A stretch of DNA of 64,000 nt from Paenactinomyces guangxiensis (GCF_016055185.1 NZ_JAECVR010000005.1:124001-188000), one strand, 5' to 3'. Shown: positions 26,661 through 37,501, counted from the first letter of the stretch. The notes: generated by a model not told the origin, from the letters alone. Numbers and translations: made by a program.

Positions 26661-29600
26661 GCACGCGGTCCGCTTCGTCACGGCAGCCAGCCTGTTTGAC
26701 GGACATGATGCCTCAATCAATCTGTTCCGGAGGCTGTTGCAGGCATCAGGCGTGGAAGTGATCCATATGGGGCATAACCGTTCGGTGGATGAGATTGTCG
26801 AAGCGGCCATTCAGGAAGATGTACAGGGAATTGCTGTCTCCTCTTATCAGGGGGGACATATGGAGTTTTTTAAGTATATGGTTGATTTGCTGAAGGAACG
26901 TGGTGCTTCCCATATTCGCGTCTTCGGAGGGGGAGGAGGTGTGATTGTCCCGCGTGAGATTCGGGAGCTGGAAAGCTACGGGGTGAGCAAAGTGTTTTCA
27001 CCACAGGACGGGAGGAATCTCGGATTGCAGGGCATTATTAATTGTATGGTGCGGGAGACTGATTTCCCAGTGGTCCGCGAAATTTCCTGGGAGCTGGACG
27101 CTTTGAAAGCAGGAGATAAAAGGGCGATTGCCAGGCTTCTCACTTATGCGGAAGAAGCGGCGGAAAATGAGCAAATCCGGGAAACGGCTGCAACCCTGTT
27201 TGCTGACCTGATCCATACAAGTGACACAGATACCGCTATTCCGGTCATCGGGATCACCGGAACGGGCGGGGCGGGTAAAAGCTCCCTCACCGATGAGCTG
27301 GTCCGGCGCTTTTTGCATGATTTTCCTGACAAGAAAATCGCCGTTCTGTCTATTGACCCGTCCAAGCAAAAAACCGGCGGAGCCTTGCTGGGAGACCGCA
27401 TCCGCATGAATGCTGTCCATCATCCCCGCGCTTACATGCGCAGTTTAGCGACCCGCCGTACGCGCTCCGAACTGAGCGGGGCGATTCGTGAGTCCATCGC
27501 CGTGATGAAACGGGCCGGATATGACTGCATTCTCGTTGAAACAAGCGGAATCGGGCAGGGGAATGCAGATGTCGTTCAGGTGAGTGACCTGTCCGTCTAT
27601 GTGATGACCGCAGAATTCGGGGCACCCTCTCAGCTGGAAAAGATTGAAATGCTAGACTACGCTGATTTGGTGGCGATCAATAAATTTGACCGCAAAGGTT
27701 CCGAAGATGCCCTGCGCGATGTAAAAAAACAATATCGCCGCAACCATAACCTGTTCCACGTCCCGGATGATGAAATTCCCGTCTACGGTACGATGGCCAG
27801 CCGTTTCAACGATCCGGGCACCAATATTTTTTACCGTGCACTCATCGATAAGATCAATGAAAAAATGGGCCTTTCCTGGAACTCCTCTTTAGATGTGACC
27901 GGACAAAAGATGGAACTGCGATACATTATTCCACCCGAACGGACTTATTATCTGCGTGATATATCCAACACCGTCCGCAAATATCACGAAGAATCCAAAC
28001 AACAGGCAGAGGTGGCCAGCCAGCTGTATCAGATCCGCGGAACCAGACAGCTGTTGGACCAGGCGGGAAATGATCAAACATTAACTGTCCAACTTGATGA
28101 AGTTGAGCAGAAAACGGTAGAAAAGCTGACCCCTGAAAACAAACGGATGCTGGAAGAGTGGCCCAAAATCGCGGAGAAGTATCGCGGGGATACATTTGTC
28201 ACCAGGATCAGGGATAAGGAGATAAGCACTCCGCTCTACACAGAAACCTTATCCGGAAGCCGAATTCCCAAAGTTGCTTTACCCAAATACAAAGATTGGG
28301 GAGAACTGATCAGGTGGCTGCATAAAGAAAATCTGCCCGGCCACTTCCCTTTTACGGCCGGAGTTTTTCCATTCAAGCGGGCTGACGAGGATCCTAAACG
28401 GCAGTTTGCCGGAGAGGGAACCCCGGAACGTACCAATAAGCGATTTCATTATCTGTCTAAAAACGATACCGCCAAACGCCTTTCCACCGCATTTGACAGC
28501 GTGACCCTGTACGGGGAAGACCCGGCGGAACGGCCTGATATTTATGGAAAAGTAGGGGAATCGGGAGTAAGCATTTGCACACTGGAAGATATGAAAAAGC
28601 TGTATGAAGGGTTTGACCTGTGTTCCCCGAACACCAGCGTTTCCATGACTATCAACGGGCCTGCGCCAATTATTTTGGCCATGTTTTTCAATACAGCGAT
28701 TGAGCAGCAACTGGAGAAGTTCCGGCAGGAACAAGGGCGGGAACCATCGGATCAGGAGGCGGAGCAAATTCGGGCCCGCACTTTGCAAACGGTGAGGGGA
28801 ACCGTGCAGGCCGACATTTTAAAAGAGGACCAGGGCCAGAATACCTGTATTTTCTCCACCGAGTTTGCTCTCAAGCTGATGGGCGATATCCAGCAATACT
28901 TTATTGATCACGGTGTCAGAAACTACTACTCTGTCAGCATCAGCGGTTATCACATTGCCGAAGCGGGAGCAAACCCAATCTCCCAGCTGGCGTTTACCCT
29001 GGCTAACGCCTTTACCTATGTGGAATATTACCTGAGCCGGGGAATGAAGATTGATCAGTTTGCCCCGAATCTGTCTTTCTTCTTCAGTAACGGACTGGAT
29101 GCCGAGTATTCCGTTATCGGCCGGGTGGCCCGGCGGATCTGGGCGATTGTCATGAAAAAACTGTATGGAGCCAACGAGCGCAGCCAGAAGCTGAAATATC
29201 ACATCCAGACCTCGGGGCGTTCCCTGCACGCGCAGGAGATTGATTTCAACGATATCCGCACCACTTTGCAAGCGTTGATGGCCATCTATGATCAATGTAA
29301 CTCTTTGCACACCAATGCTTACGATGAAGCGATTACCACTCCGACGGAAGAGTCTGTGCGGAGGGCGATGGCGATTCAGTTGATTATCACCAAAGAGCTG
29401 GGTTTGGCGAAAAATGAGAACCCGTTGCAAGGCTCCTTTATTATTGATGAACTGACCGATCTGGTTGAAGAAGCAGTATTGAAAGAATTTGAGCGGATCA
29501 GCGACCGCGGGGGTGTACTCGGGGCGATGGAGACTCAGTATCAACGCGGCAAAATTCAGGAAGAGTCTCTCTACTACGAAACGAAAAAACATTCCGGGGA

Positions 29601-29892
29601 GCTTCCGATTATCGGGGTCAACACCTTTGAAAATCCAACACCGCCGGATGAGGTTGAAATTGAATTAACCCGGGCCACACCGGAAGAAAAACAATCTCAG
29701 ATTGAACGTCTTCGCCGGTTCCACGAGAATCATCGGGAGGAAGCAGCGAAGGCACTGGAGCGGCTTAAACAGGTGGCCCAGGAAGATGGCAACCTGTTTG
29801 CCGAACTGATGGAAACGGTTAAAGTAGCCAGTCTGGGCCAAATTACCCATGCTCTGTACGAAGTGGGCGGACAATATCGCCGCAATATGTGA
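26635..29892 (+). CDS. icmF: Fused isobutyryl-CoA mutase IcmF
   Basis: The 1085-residue protein has the IcmF domain order: an N-terminal B12-binding domain ([27 protein letters not shown]), a MeaB-like GTPase ([21 protein letters not shown]) and a C-terminal acyl-CoA mutase barrel ([46 protein letters not shown]). It interconverts isobutyryl-CoA and butyryl-CoA with adenosylcobalamin; some homologues also act on pivalyl-CoA. ATG 26635 follows TGGAGGGAATCGGG and overlaps the TetR gene. It links branched (valine-derived) and straight C4 acyl-CoA pools that the adjacent dehydrogenases and hbd/thiolase process. Confidence 0.94.
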   Translation: METEIYRPKHAVRFVTAASLFDGHDASINLFRRLLQASGVEVIHMGHNRSVDEIVEAAIQEDVQGIAVSSYQGGHMEFFKYMVDLLKERGASHIRVFGGGGGVIVPREIRELESYGVSKVFSPQDGRNLGLQGIINCMVRETDFPVVREISWELDALKAGDKRAIARLLTYAEEAAENEQIRETAATLFADLIHTSDTDTAIPVIGITGTGGAGKSSLTDELVRRFLHDFPDKKIAVLSIDPSKQKTGGALLGDRIRMNAVHHPRAYMRSLATRRTRSELSGAIRESIAVMKRAGYDCILVETSGIGQGNADVVQVSDLSVYVMTAEFGAPSQLEKIEMLDYADLVAINKFDRKGSEDALRDVKKQYRRNHNLFHVPDDEIPVYGTMASRFNDPGTNIFYRALIDKINEKMGLSWNSSLDVTGQKMELRYIIPPERTYYLRDISNTVRKYHEESKQQAEVASQLYQIRGTRQLLDQAGNDQTLTVQLDEVEQKTVEKLTPENKRMLEEWPKIAEKYRGDTFVTRIRDKEISTPLYTETLSGSRIPKVALPKYKDWGELIRWLHKENLPGHFPFTAGVFPFKRADEDPKRQFAGEGTPERTNKRFHYLSKNDTAKRLSTAFDSVTLYGEDPAERPDIYGKVGESGVSICTLEDMKKLYEGFDLCSPNTSVSMTINGPAPIILAMFFNTAIEQQLEKFRQEQGREPSDQEAEQIRARTLQTVRGTVQADILKEDQGQNTCIFSTEFALKLMGDIQQYFIDHGVRNYYSVSISGYHIAEAGANPISQLAFTLANAFTYVEYYLSRGMKIDQFAPNLSFFFSNGLDAEYSVIGRVARRIWAIVMKKLYGANERSQKLKYHIQTSGRSLHAQEIDFNDIRTTLQALMAIYDQCNSLHTNAYDEAITTPTEESVRRAMAIQLIITKELGLAKNENPLQGSFIIDELTDLVEEAVLKEFERISDRGGVLGAMETQYQRGKIQEESLYYETKKHSGELPIIGVNTFENPTPPDEVEIELTRATPEEKQSQIERLRRFHENHREEAAKALERLKQVAQEDGNLFAELMETVKVASLGQITHALYEVGGQYRRNM

Positions 29893-29952
29893 TCACTCAT
29901 TTGCCTGTGGCACCGTGCAGGCGGGATATTTGTACCCATTCTGTTTCCTTGG

Positions 29953-29980
29953 TTGACTTCAACCGTTTTTTGGATAAAAT
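29953..29980 (+). promoter_or_regulatory. Promoter of rpoE
   Basis: TTGACT and TAAAAT are separated by 16 bases, about 60 bases upstream of the rpoE start and just after the icmF stop. Confidence 0.6.
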
Positions 29981-30041
29981 ATTTGTACGAGATACTAGGG
30001 AGGACGATGGACTTCACCCCTATGGAAGGATGTGTCCGGTT

Positions 30042-30518
30042 TTGAGTGACAACCTTGCAACAGAAAAAATCATGGAAACAGCAATGGTTGATTTGGCTTA
30101 CGATGTGTTAAAAAGCAAAAATGAGCCGATGCTTTATCGGGATATAATGAACGAGGTAGCAAAATTAAAAGGATTTACAGAAGAGGAGGTTGCCAGGTAT
30201 ATTGCCCAGCTCTACACAGAAGTGAACATCGACGGCCGTTTTATCTGTGTGGGCAGAAGCCTGTGGGGACTGAGACACTGGTATCCGACAGAACAGGCGA
30301 CCGATTCTGCTGTTGCTGCCAACGTAAAAGATGATTATCTCGATGACGATCTGGAAGATGAAATATATGATGAAGAGGACGACAAGTTTAATGATCCGGA
30401 CCTGGAGAATTTAGACAGCTTGGATGACGACTATAACGACGATGAAGAAAGCCCATTTGAACATGAAATGGGTGAAGATGAATTAAGTGATGAAGAGGAT
30501 AGTGAAGAAGATCATTAA
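30042..30518 (+). CDS. rpoE: RNA polymerase delta subunit
   Basis: The 158-residue protein has the globular HARE-HTH domain of delta (MVDLAYDVLKSKNEPMLYRD, then FICVGRSLWGLRHW) and a long Asp/Glu-rich tail from about residue 95. Delta displaces weakly bound nucleic acid from RNA polymerase and sharpens promoter selectivity. The frame is open upstream to 29889, but TTG 30042 gives the family N-terminus (SDNLATEKIMETAMV) and follows GGAAGGATG; a TTG start is unusual but supported by this fit. It stands before pyrG, as in other Bacillales. Confidence 0.93.
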   Translation: MSDNLATEKIMETAMVDLAYDVLKSKNEPMLYRDIMNEVAKLKGFTEEEVARYIAQLYTEVNIDGRFICVGRSLWGLRHWYPTEQATDSAVAANVKDDYLDDDLEDEIYDEEDDKFNDPDLENLDSLDDDYNDDEESPFEHEMGEDELSDEEDSEEDH

Positions 30519-30522
30519 TCGC

Positions 30523-30551
30523 TTGACAAACCTTTATTCCTCAGTTAGACT
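30523..30551 (+). promoter_or_regulatory. Promoter of pyrG
   Basis: TTGACA and TAGACT are 17 bases apart, directly after the rpoE stop. Transcription would start about eight bases after the -10 at the GGGCTC of 30559-30564. Confidence 0.78.
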
Positions 30552-30558
30552 ATTTTCT

Positions 30559-32291
<1,733 letters not shown>

Positions 32292-32299
32292 ACAGTGAA

Positions 32300-32333
32300 A
32301 CCCAGCAACCGGACAGGCTGCTGGGTCTTTTTT
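32300..32333 (+). terminator. Intrinsic terminator of pyrG
   Basis: CCCAGCA pairs with TGCTGGG around an 11-base loop, followed by TCTTTTTT. It touches the stop of the convergent ribU gene. Confidence 0.87.
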
Positions 32334-32910
32334 ACCGATAAACCAAATGACGATTGAGATAGGGCTTTAACTTTAAGTAGAGCGGGATAAAGACCGTTGC
32401 AATGATGGCACCCTTGACGATGTTGAAAGGTGCGACGCCGTAGAGAACCAGAACCATTTTTTCTGAACCGGTAACAGTCCAGTGAATCAGGGTACTGTAA
32501 GCCGGGAACAGGATATACCAGTTGGTGATGGTCATCACAATCGCCATCAACAGAGTGGCCGCCCCCAGTCCATAGATTAACCCTTTCAGCTGCCCTGCTT
32601 TTTTACTGATCAGCACCGTAACAACCACAAAAATGCTGCCTGACAGGAAATTGGACATCTGCCCAAGCGGAATAGCGCCGGTTTCGCTCCCGCTAAAAAT
32701 AAAGTGAAGAACATTTTTTAAAAACTCAATCAAAACCCCGGCCAGCGGTCCATAGATCAGCCCGCCGATTAAAGCCGGAATATCGCTGAAATCGATTTTC
32801 AAGAACACCGGAAACATAGGAAGCGGAAACTCCAGCTTTTGCATCAGAAAAGAGCATCCGGAAAGCAGCGACAAAAAAGCCATTTTCGTCAAACGATGTG
32901 AATGTTGCAT
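32332..32910 (-). CDS. ribU: Riboflavin ECF transporter S component
   Basis: The 192-residue membrane protein has six hydrophobic helices. The segment KIDFSDIPALIGGLIYGPLA and the following LIEFLKNVLHFIFSG are typical of RibU substrate-binding components, which join the shared EcfAAT module (not in the window) to import riboflavin. The frame is open to 33132 across the leader, but ATG 32910 follows GGGAGGG and starts the first helix region. A diverged FMN-type riboswitch in its leader supports the substrate. Confidence 0.87.
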   Translation of the reverse strand: MQHSHRLTKMAFLSLLSGCSFLMQKLEFPLPMFPVFLKIDFSDIPALIGGLIYGPLAGVLIEFLKNVLHFIFSGSETGAIPLGQMSNFLSGSIFVVVTVLISKKAGQLKGLIYGLGAATLLMAIVMTITNWYILFPAYSTLIHWTVTGSEKMVLVLYGVAPFNIVKGAIIATVFIPLYLKLKPYLNRHLVYR

Positions 32911-32962
32911 CAGATGTACACCCTCCCTTATTGTGACTCTGATGACAACCGTACGAGAAGCA

Positions 32963-33011
32963 GAAAGCCCGAAGAAAGAGAGTGCGGTTAAGCACAACAC
33001 TTCCTTCGGGC
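32963..33011 (-). terminator. Leader terminator of ribU competing with riboswitch P1
   Basis: On the minus strand GCCCGAAGGAAG pairs with CTTTCTTCGGGC (12 bp, one G-U), followed by TTTCTGC. Its 5' strand is the same CCCGAAGG that closes the aptamer's P1 helix, so the two structures exclude each other. Confidence 0.6.
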
Positions 33012-33186
33012 ATGGACAAATAAGAGTAGTGAACCCCCTGTTTGAAAACCAAAGGCACAGAACAGCCATGCAGCCGTTTTTGTCGAAACTCAAACAGGCA
33101 TACTTGGTCACGGACTGAGGAATGCGCTTCACTCCGGTAAAGCGATTCCATCACCGCCGGTCGGGAATTTCACCCTGCCCCGAAGG
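33003..33186 (-). promoter_or_regulatory. FMN riboswitch, conserved 5' half and divergent 3' half
   Basis: The minus strand opens with CCTTCGGGGCAGGGTGAAAT and TCCCGACCGGCGGTGAT, the best-conserved part of the RFN element, followed by AGTCCGTGACC. The closing P1 strand CCCGAAGG is present at 33003-33010. The second conserved block of the aptamer (family form near GGTGAAATTCC...CCGACAGT...GTCTGGATGGGAGAAG) is hard to recognise, so FMN binding may be altered or lost. A promoter TTCACA-16-TATAAT lies upstream on the minus strand. Confidence 0.75.
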
Positions 33187-33241
33187 ATAAATGAATATAT
33201 ATTCACTTTTCTGACTTTCATTATAAAACAGAATAGGTAAA

Positions 33242-33318
33242 TGTGAAAGCATTTTATTGTGTTCATGCGGTCAGGCTGAAATCCTGCCCTCCCCCCTGTG
33301 CAACACAGCACTTTCACC
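33242..33318. repeat. Dispersed inverted-repeat element, internally deleted remnant (copy 3)
   Basis: GTGAAAGCATTTTATTGTGT resembles the left end of copies 1 and 2, and the sequence then jumps directly to the right end (GAAATCCTGCCCTCCCCCCT, then GTG) shared almost base for base with copy 2. About 170 internal bases are missing. It lies between the ribU promoter region and the COX4-like gene. Confidence 0.65.
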
Positions 33319-33412
33319 AAAAAAAACAAACAGGCATTTTTGCAGGTTATAGGTACTATTCTGTATAATAAAAATAGTGGATAAATTTTCGACAATCCAA
33401 GGAGGGATCTCC

Positions 33413-33718
33413 ATGGAACCTCGATTGAACAATCAGCCTGTGAAACCTGTTCAAAAGCCGGCATCTCCCTGGAAGTATGTACTCTCCTTTTTCTGGATGA
33501 TCGTGTTTACTGCGATTGCATTTGTGCTGGTATGGGGAGAATATCTCAACCCTGAAGCAACCTTCTGGGTAATTACTTTTCTCGCTTCCCTTCAAGTCTT
33601 GTTGCAGTTGTTTACATTTATGCATCTGGACCAGAAGGGACAAAGTATGCCCATTATTTTTATGGGGCTGGGCATTCTAATTGCTGTTATCTCGGCTGTA
33701 GGAATTGTGTTAATGTGA
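33413..33718 (+). CDS. Cytochrome c/quinol oxidase subunit IV-like membrane protein
   Basis: The 101-residue protein has a polar, Pro-rich N-terminus and three hydrophobic helices in the pattern of prokaryotic COX4 (CtaF/QoxD/CyoD) subunits. The typical motif is LQLFTFMHLDQKG between helices 2 and 3. ATG 33413 follows AAGGAGGGATCTCC. No other oxidase subunit is nearby, so it is an orphan copy whose partner complex must be encoded elsewhere. It is followed by its own terminator. Confidence 0.8.
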   Translation: MEPRLNNQPVKPVQKPASPWKYVLSFFWMIVFTAIAFVLVWGEYLNPEATFWVITFLASLQVLLQLFTFMHLDQKGQSMPIIFMGLGILIAVISAVGIVLM

Positions 33719-33741
33719 TGTTGCCCAAAGGTATTTTATCG

Positions 33742-33772
33742 GGCTGTCCCTCTGACGGACAGCTCTTTTTTG
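33742..33772 (+). terminator. Intrinsic terminator after the COX4-like gene
   Basis: GGCTGTCC pairs with GGACAGCT over a 6-base loop, followed by CTTTTTT. Confidence 0.85.
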
Positions 33773-33902
33773 TTTTCGGAAAATATTGTCAGGGTTTTAT
33801 GACAAGTCTCCCGTGGAAACTTATAATGAAGTGTGAATAAAGTTCCATTTAAGAGTAATGAAGGATGAAGAGCAATCTGGATCAAGGAAAGGGCAGCAAA
33901 AG

Positions 33903-34412
33903 ATGAAATTCGTACAGGCGAAAATCAATCAGACAGAAGAGGTCATACAGCTGTATCGAGAGGTAGTCAAACTGATGAACCGGAACAACATCTACCAGTG
34001 GAGCGAAGACTACCCCAGACCGGAGGATTTAAAGAAAGACATTGAAAAAGGGGATATGTACCTGCTGGAAGATCAGGGTAAAATTGCCGCAGCTGTCGTA
34101 TTAAACGAACAATATGATGCCGAGTATGAAGATATCCCCTGGGAAGACAGGACAGGCCGTTTTTTAGTCGTACATCGGCTTTGTGTCAACCCTGATTTTC
34201 AAGGACAGGGAATTTCCAAAATACTGATGGAGAAGATTGAAGCACTGGCTCAAGAGCTGGGCTATACCAGCATTCGCCTTGATACCTTAATGGCAAATGG
34301 CAAAGCAATGAATTTGTATGAGAGCATAGGGTATGAAAAGCGGGGCCAATTTTACTTTCCTTCTCATGACCAGCCGTTTATGGCGTTTGAAAAAAAACTG
34401 GTTCAGATATAA
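33903..34412 (+). CDS. GNAT-family N-acetyltransferase
   Basis: The 169-residue protein has the GNAT fold. The acetyl-CoA loop is VNPDFQGQGISKILMEKIEA (V-x-P-x-x-Q-G-x-G), followed by the terminal segment ANGKAMNLYESIGYEKRGQF. The N-terminal segment mentions a YQWSEDYP patch seen in many uncharacterised Bacillus acetyltransferases. An earlier ATG at 33858 is in frame; ATG 33903 is favoured by GGAAAGGG upstream. The substrate is unknown and the gene appears monocistronic. Confidence 0.85.
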   Translation: MKFVQAKINQTEEVIQLYREVVKLMNRNNIYQWSEDYPRPEDLKKDIEKGDMYLLEDQGKIAAAVVLNEQYDAEYEDIPWEDRTGRFLVVHRLCVNPDFQGQGISKILMEKIEALAQELGYTSIRLDTLMANGKAMNLYESIGYEKRGQFYFPSHDQPFMAFEKKLVQI

Positions 34413-34416
34413 AAAA

Positions 34417-34453
34417 GCGGCAGCCTCCGCGTCCGGGTGGTTGCCGTTATTTT
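34417..34453 (+). terminator. Terminator between the GNAT gene and panE
   Basis: CGGCAGCC pairs with GGTTGCCG (one G-U), followed by TTATTTTG. It lies between convergent genes. Confidence 0.7.
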
Positions 34454-34463
34454 GAATATCTGT

Positions 34464-35378
34464 TTAGTTTCGCCCGTTTTGATAGATTTTAAGAGTGCTG
34501 TACACAGTCTTAAGCAACGGAAGATCCATTTTTTTCGCTGCCAGTTGAATCAGTGCCCCGTGTAAATGATCTGTTTCGATCGGCAGCCCTTTTTCCATGT
34601 CACGCAGCATAGAAGATTTCATCGCCGGCTCCAACTTTTCCATGTTGGACAGGATTCTCTCCGCCAGATCAGCTGGGAGCGAAGGCTCCTGTGTCCTGGC
34701 AATCGCCACAATCTCGTGCAGAAAACGCAAATATGTTTCCCTGCCAAAGGGAGAAGCCAGAATAGGCCCGATACTGCTTCTCATCAACGAAGTGAGCCCG
34801 CTCATCGCATTGATAAAAATATATTTTTTCCACATCTCAACTTTGATTTGCCGGCTGTGGCGGGCTTGCATGTTGGCACCCGCAAAAAGTTGCCCGATCT
34901 GGCGGACTCTTTCCGTGGTTTCGCCATGCAGTTCGCCAAAGACGATTTCATGAATCGCGCTGTATTGTTCCACCTGGCCCTGTGCGTTCAGCGTTGATTC
35001 AATAAAACAAAGCCCTCCCAGCAGCACTTCTTCACCAAAATGTTTTTTGATCTCCTGCAAATGGCTGATTCCGTTTAGCAGTGGAAGAATGGCGGTGTTT
35101 TTGCCCACATAGGGCTGAAGGGAAGCAAGTGTTTGCCCGAGGTGATAAGCTTTTACAGATAAAAGAATCAGGTCAAAAGGATCTGCCGGTTGCCCGGATA
35201 ACAGTGTCTTGACTTTCAATGCTGCATCTCCGTGGACACTTTTAATCACCAATCCATGACGGTCCAGCTCCTGTTTGCGCCGCTCCCGGACCAAAAATGT
35301 AACGTCGGCTCCTTTTTCGACCAGTCGTCCGCCAAAATATCCGCCCACAGCCCCGGCCCCAACAATGAGAACACGCAA
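34464..35378 (-). CDS. panE: 2-dehydropantoate 2-reductase (ketopantoate reductase)
   Basis: The 304-residue enzyme has the NADPH-binding start VLIVGAGAVGGYFGGRL, the catalytic lysine in KVEMWKKYIFINAMSGLTSL and the C-terminal signature EPAMKSSMLRDMEKGLPIET, where the Glu binds substrate. It reduces ketopantoate to pantoate for CoA synthesis. Length is normal. It is a single gene read opposite to the GNAT gene and divergent from the ferredoxin. The family includes ApbA-like enzymes acting on other 2-oxo acids, so panE is likely but not certain. Confidence 0.88.
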   Translation of the reverse strand: MRVLIVGAGAVGGYFGGRLVEKGADVTFLVRERRKQELDRHGLVIKSVHGDAALKVKTLLSGQPADPFDLILLSVKAYHLGQTLASLQPYVGKNTAILPLLNGISHLQEIKKHFGEEVLLGGLCFIESTLNAQGQVEQYSAIHEIVFGELHGETTERVRQIGQLFAGANMQARHSRQIKVEMWKKYIFINAMSGLTSLMRSSIGPILASPFGRETYLRFLHEIVAIARTQEPSLPADLAERILSNMEKLEPAMKSSMLRDMEKGLPIETDHLHGALIQLAAKKMDLPLLKTVYSTLKIYQNGRN

Positions 35379-35561
35379 TGGCAGCCCCCCTTTTCTGTTG
35401 CGCCTCTATACTAAATATTAACCCTTTTCCTTCGGGATGCGAAGATATATTAATAAAAAACAGATATAATTGAAGAGTTTGTTTATTAAAGGCATATAAA
35501 AGGTATAGAATTCATATAGATATCTCTAATCCTTTTTAATTACTCTAAGGAGGATTTAACC

Positions 35562-35795
35562 ATGCCGTATGTGATTACCTCACCTTGCAAAGATGAAAAA
35601 GCTGCCGAATGTGTGGAAGTTTGTCCCGTTGATGCCATTCACGGGGATGATGTACAGTATTATATCGACCCGAACACATGTATTGACTGCGGAGCTTGTG
35701 AACCTGTTTGCCCGGTAGAAGCCATTTTTCAGGAAGAGTTAGTTCCCGAGAAGGAACAGGATTATATCAGGATCAATACGGAGTTCTTTGAATAA
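35562..35795 (+). CDS. 7Fe-type ferredoxin
   Basis: The 77-residue protein has the cysteine pattern SPCKDEKAAECVEVCPVDAI followed by CIDCGACEPVCPVEAI. The first motif (C-x7-C-x3-CP) fits a [3Fe-4S] site and the second (CxxCxxCxxxCP) a [4Fe-4S] cluster, with the last cysteines shared crosswise. The acidic C-terminus is typical of Bacillus ferredoxins. It follows a strong AAGGAGGATTTAACC site and stands alone. It is a general low-potential electron carrier. Confidence 0.92.
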   Translation: MPYVITSPCKDEKAAECVEVCPVDAIHGDDVQYYIDPNTCIDCGACEPVCPVEAIFQEELVPEKEQDYIRINTEFFE

Positions 35796-36013
35796 GAGGG
35801 AATGGATCAGCGTGAGTCAACAGCCCTCTTCCATTTCCGGACTGTCCGAAGCAACAGTCGGCTTGGTCCGGCCATGGTATCTGTGAGAGTATTGTGCAGT
35901 TCGGGGAATAAGTTACGGTCAACAGTTGCTGTCTCTCAGCGGCTTGCTTGTTTTTAAGCGAAGGCCGCCGCACCGGACTTGTTCCCCTCCCTTTCAACCC
36001 GGATACCGGATCG

Positions 36014-36541
36014 TTATGATTTTTCCTGTTGCCAGCGAAGGGCTTTTTTCTCCAGCTCTTTTACCAGGCTGTCTTTACCATCCATATAACTTTGAATATC
36101 AAAAGGAAACTGTTGAGCCAGTTTCAGTTTTAACTCACCGTAGCTCTTCGCTTCTTCGGGATGCGTACGCAAGTAATCCCGAAAAGCGAGATGGCGGCTG
36201 ATCTCCGGATTTCCTGCCGCAAAGATGTGAACATGGTGTGTTCTGACTGTCTCCCCTTTATAGAAATAGCGGCGCCCCGGAATTCCGTTTTCCCCTTTGG
36301 CGATGTACCCCAGTCGGGCCATTTGTTCATTCAATGAGTCTACCCATTCAATTTGCTTAACCACTGGCATGAGATCGATCACCGGTTTAGCGGCAAGACC
36401 GGGAACAGAGGTGCTGCCAATATGGTAGAGACCGATGAGACAGGAGCCCAAAACCTGTTTTAACCGGCCAGCTTCCCGTTCGTACAGCACATTCCAGTAA
36501 GGATCATAGGGGACGACGGTTACTTCTCTCATTGTCGGCAT
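36014..36541 (-). CDS. GrpB/YqkA-family nucleotidyltransferase-like protein
   Basis: The 175-residue protein matches the GrpB (UPF0157) family, a nucleotidyltransferase-fold group. The core is IGLYHIGSTSVPGLAAKPVI (G-S-T-S-x-P) followed by DLMPVV, with RTHHVHIF and HLAFRDYLRTHPE later. In some proteins this domain is fused to dephospho-CoA kinase, but stand-alone copies have no established role. It is convergent with the ferredoxin and divergent from spo0F, with no evident operon partner. Confidence 0.85.
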   Translation of the reverse strand: MPTMREVTVVPYDPYWNVLYEREAGRLKQVLGSCLIGLYHIGSTSVPGLAAKPVIDLMPVVKQIEWVDSLNEQMARLGYIAKGENGIPGRRYFYKGETVRTHHVHIFAAGNPEISRHLAFRDYLRTHPEEAKSYGELKLKLAQQFPFDIQSYMDGKDSLVKELEKKALRWQQEKS

Positions 36542-36611
36542 GCCAACATCCTTCCGTTTATTTCATAAATGAACCAATTTTTCCCGCAGAATCAAATTTT
36601 TTATGACAATA

Positions 36612-36640
36612 GCAGGAAAAGAAACGACTTACTCGAAATA
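36612..36640 (+). promoter_or_regulatory. Candidate sigma-H promoter of spo0F
   Basis: GCAGGAAAA and GAAAT are 14 bases apart, close to the sigma-H pattern RnAGGAwww-N11/12-RnnGAAT, about 83 bases before spo0F. Bacillus spo0F has a sigma-H promoter. No perfect Spo0A box (TGTCGAA) was found, only ACTCGAA overlapping the -10. Confidence 0.45.
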
Positions 36641-36722
36641 TATTCAACATATTGTGTATTTTGTCATTATAACATAGATCGTACATGAGCCGAAGGTGCC
36701 GAGGGAGGAGGTTTTTCTTTAC

Positions 36723-37088
36723 ATGTCGCATAAAAAAGTGCTGGTCGTCGATGATCAATATGGAATTCGTTTACTGTTAAAGGAAGTTTTTTCCGGTGAT
36801 CATATCGACATTTTTCAGGCAGCCAATGGAAAACAGGCGCTGGAGATTATCCGCAAAGAAAAGCCGGATTTAATTCTGCTGGATATGAAGATGCCGGGGA
36901 TGGACGGGCTGGAGATTTTGCGGCGCTTGCGGAAAATTGACCCTGGAACCAAAGTGATTATGATGACTGCTTACGGGGAACTGGATATGGTAGCTGAGGC
37001 TTCCCGTCTCGGGGCCCTGAGCCATTTTACCAAACCGTTTGATATCGAAGAGCTGCGGTCTGAAGTGATGAAACAGTTAGTCTCTTAA
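36723..37088 (+). CDS. spo0F: Sporulation phosphorelay response regulator
   Basis: The 121-residue single-domain receiver passes phosphate from sporulation kinases to Spo0B. The acidic pair is in [10 protein letters not shown], the phosphorylated Asp is in [13 protein letters not shown] (about residue 54), the Thr is in [10 protein letters not shown] and the Lys is in [16 protein letters not shown] in helix 1 is characteristic of Spo0F. ATG 36723 follows GGGAGGAGG. The next gene, kal, starts 35 bases after its stop; in Bacillus fbaA follows instead, so the kal-kce pair is inserted here. Confidence 0.95.
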   Translation: MSHKKVLVVDDQYGIRLLLKEVFSGDHIDIFQAANGKQALEIIRKEKPDLILLDMKMPGMDGLEILRRLRKIDPGTKVIMMTAYGELDMVAEASRLGALSHFTKPFDIEELRSEVMKQLVS

Positions 37089-37123
37089 ATGCGGAAAAAA
37101 TATTAGCTAAGAGGTGCAACCAG

Positions 37124-37501
37124 ATGATAGAGGGATTGATCCGTGTGCGCATGAGTCAGGCAGATGCCCATTATGGCGGGAATTTAGTGGACGGTGCAAG
37201 AGTGTTATCGCTGTTTGGGGATGTGGCGACGGAGATTCTGATCCGCCATGACGGGGATGAAGGCCTTTTTGTCTCTTACGACTCCGTTGAATTTTTGGCG
37301 CCTGTCTATGCGGGGGACTATATTGAAGCGACGGGCCGGATGAAAAAAATAGGGAATACATCAAGAAAAATTACTTTCCAGGCATATAAAGTAATTGAAA
37401 CAGAACGGGATCCTGCCAGACCTTTTGCCGCTCATTTGCTAAAACAGCCGCTTTTGGTTGCTCGTGCTTCCGGCACTTGTGTGGTACCAAAAGGAAGATA
37501 G
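37124..37501 (+). CDS. kal: 3-aminobutyryl-CoA ammonia lyase
   Basis: The 125-residue hotdog-fold protein has the family start [20 protein letters not shown] and the core [17 protein letters not shown]. Kal removes ammonia from L-3-aminobutyryl-CoA to give crotonyl-CoA, the last nitrogen-releasing step of lysine fermentation. ATG 37124 follows AGAGGTG. It is coupled to kce 32 bases downstream. The crotonyl-CoA formed can be handled by the acyl-CoA dehydrogenase and hydroxybutyryl-CoA dehydrogenase encoded at 21.5-25 kb. Confidence 0.9.
   Translation: MIEGLIRVRMSQADAHYGGNLVDGARVLSLFGDVATEILIRHDGDEGLFVSYDSVEFLAPVYAGDYIEATGRMKKIGNTSRKITFQAYKVIETERDPARPFAAHLLKQPLLVARASGTCVVPKGR

Noticed and set aside
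29889..30041. Extended N-terminus of the delta subunit
   Set aside because: The added residues do not resemble the family, and a promoter lies within the stretch.
32911..33154. Coding extension of ribU and an overlapping 142-codon frame
   Set aside because: The region is the riboswitch leader and the terminator; ATG 32910 has a ribosome binding site.
33192..33205. TGAATATATATTCA palindrome near the ribU promoter as a FadR-type site
   Set aside because: It is shorter and differently spaced from the FadR operator; AT-rich palindromes of this kind occur by chance.
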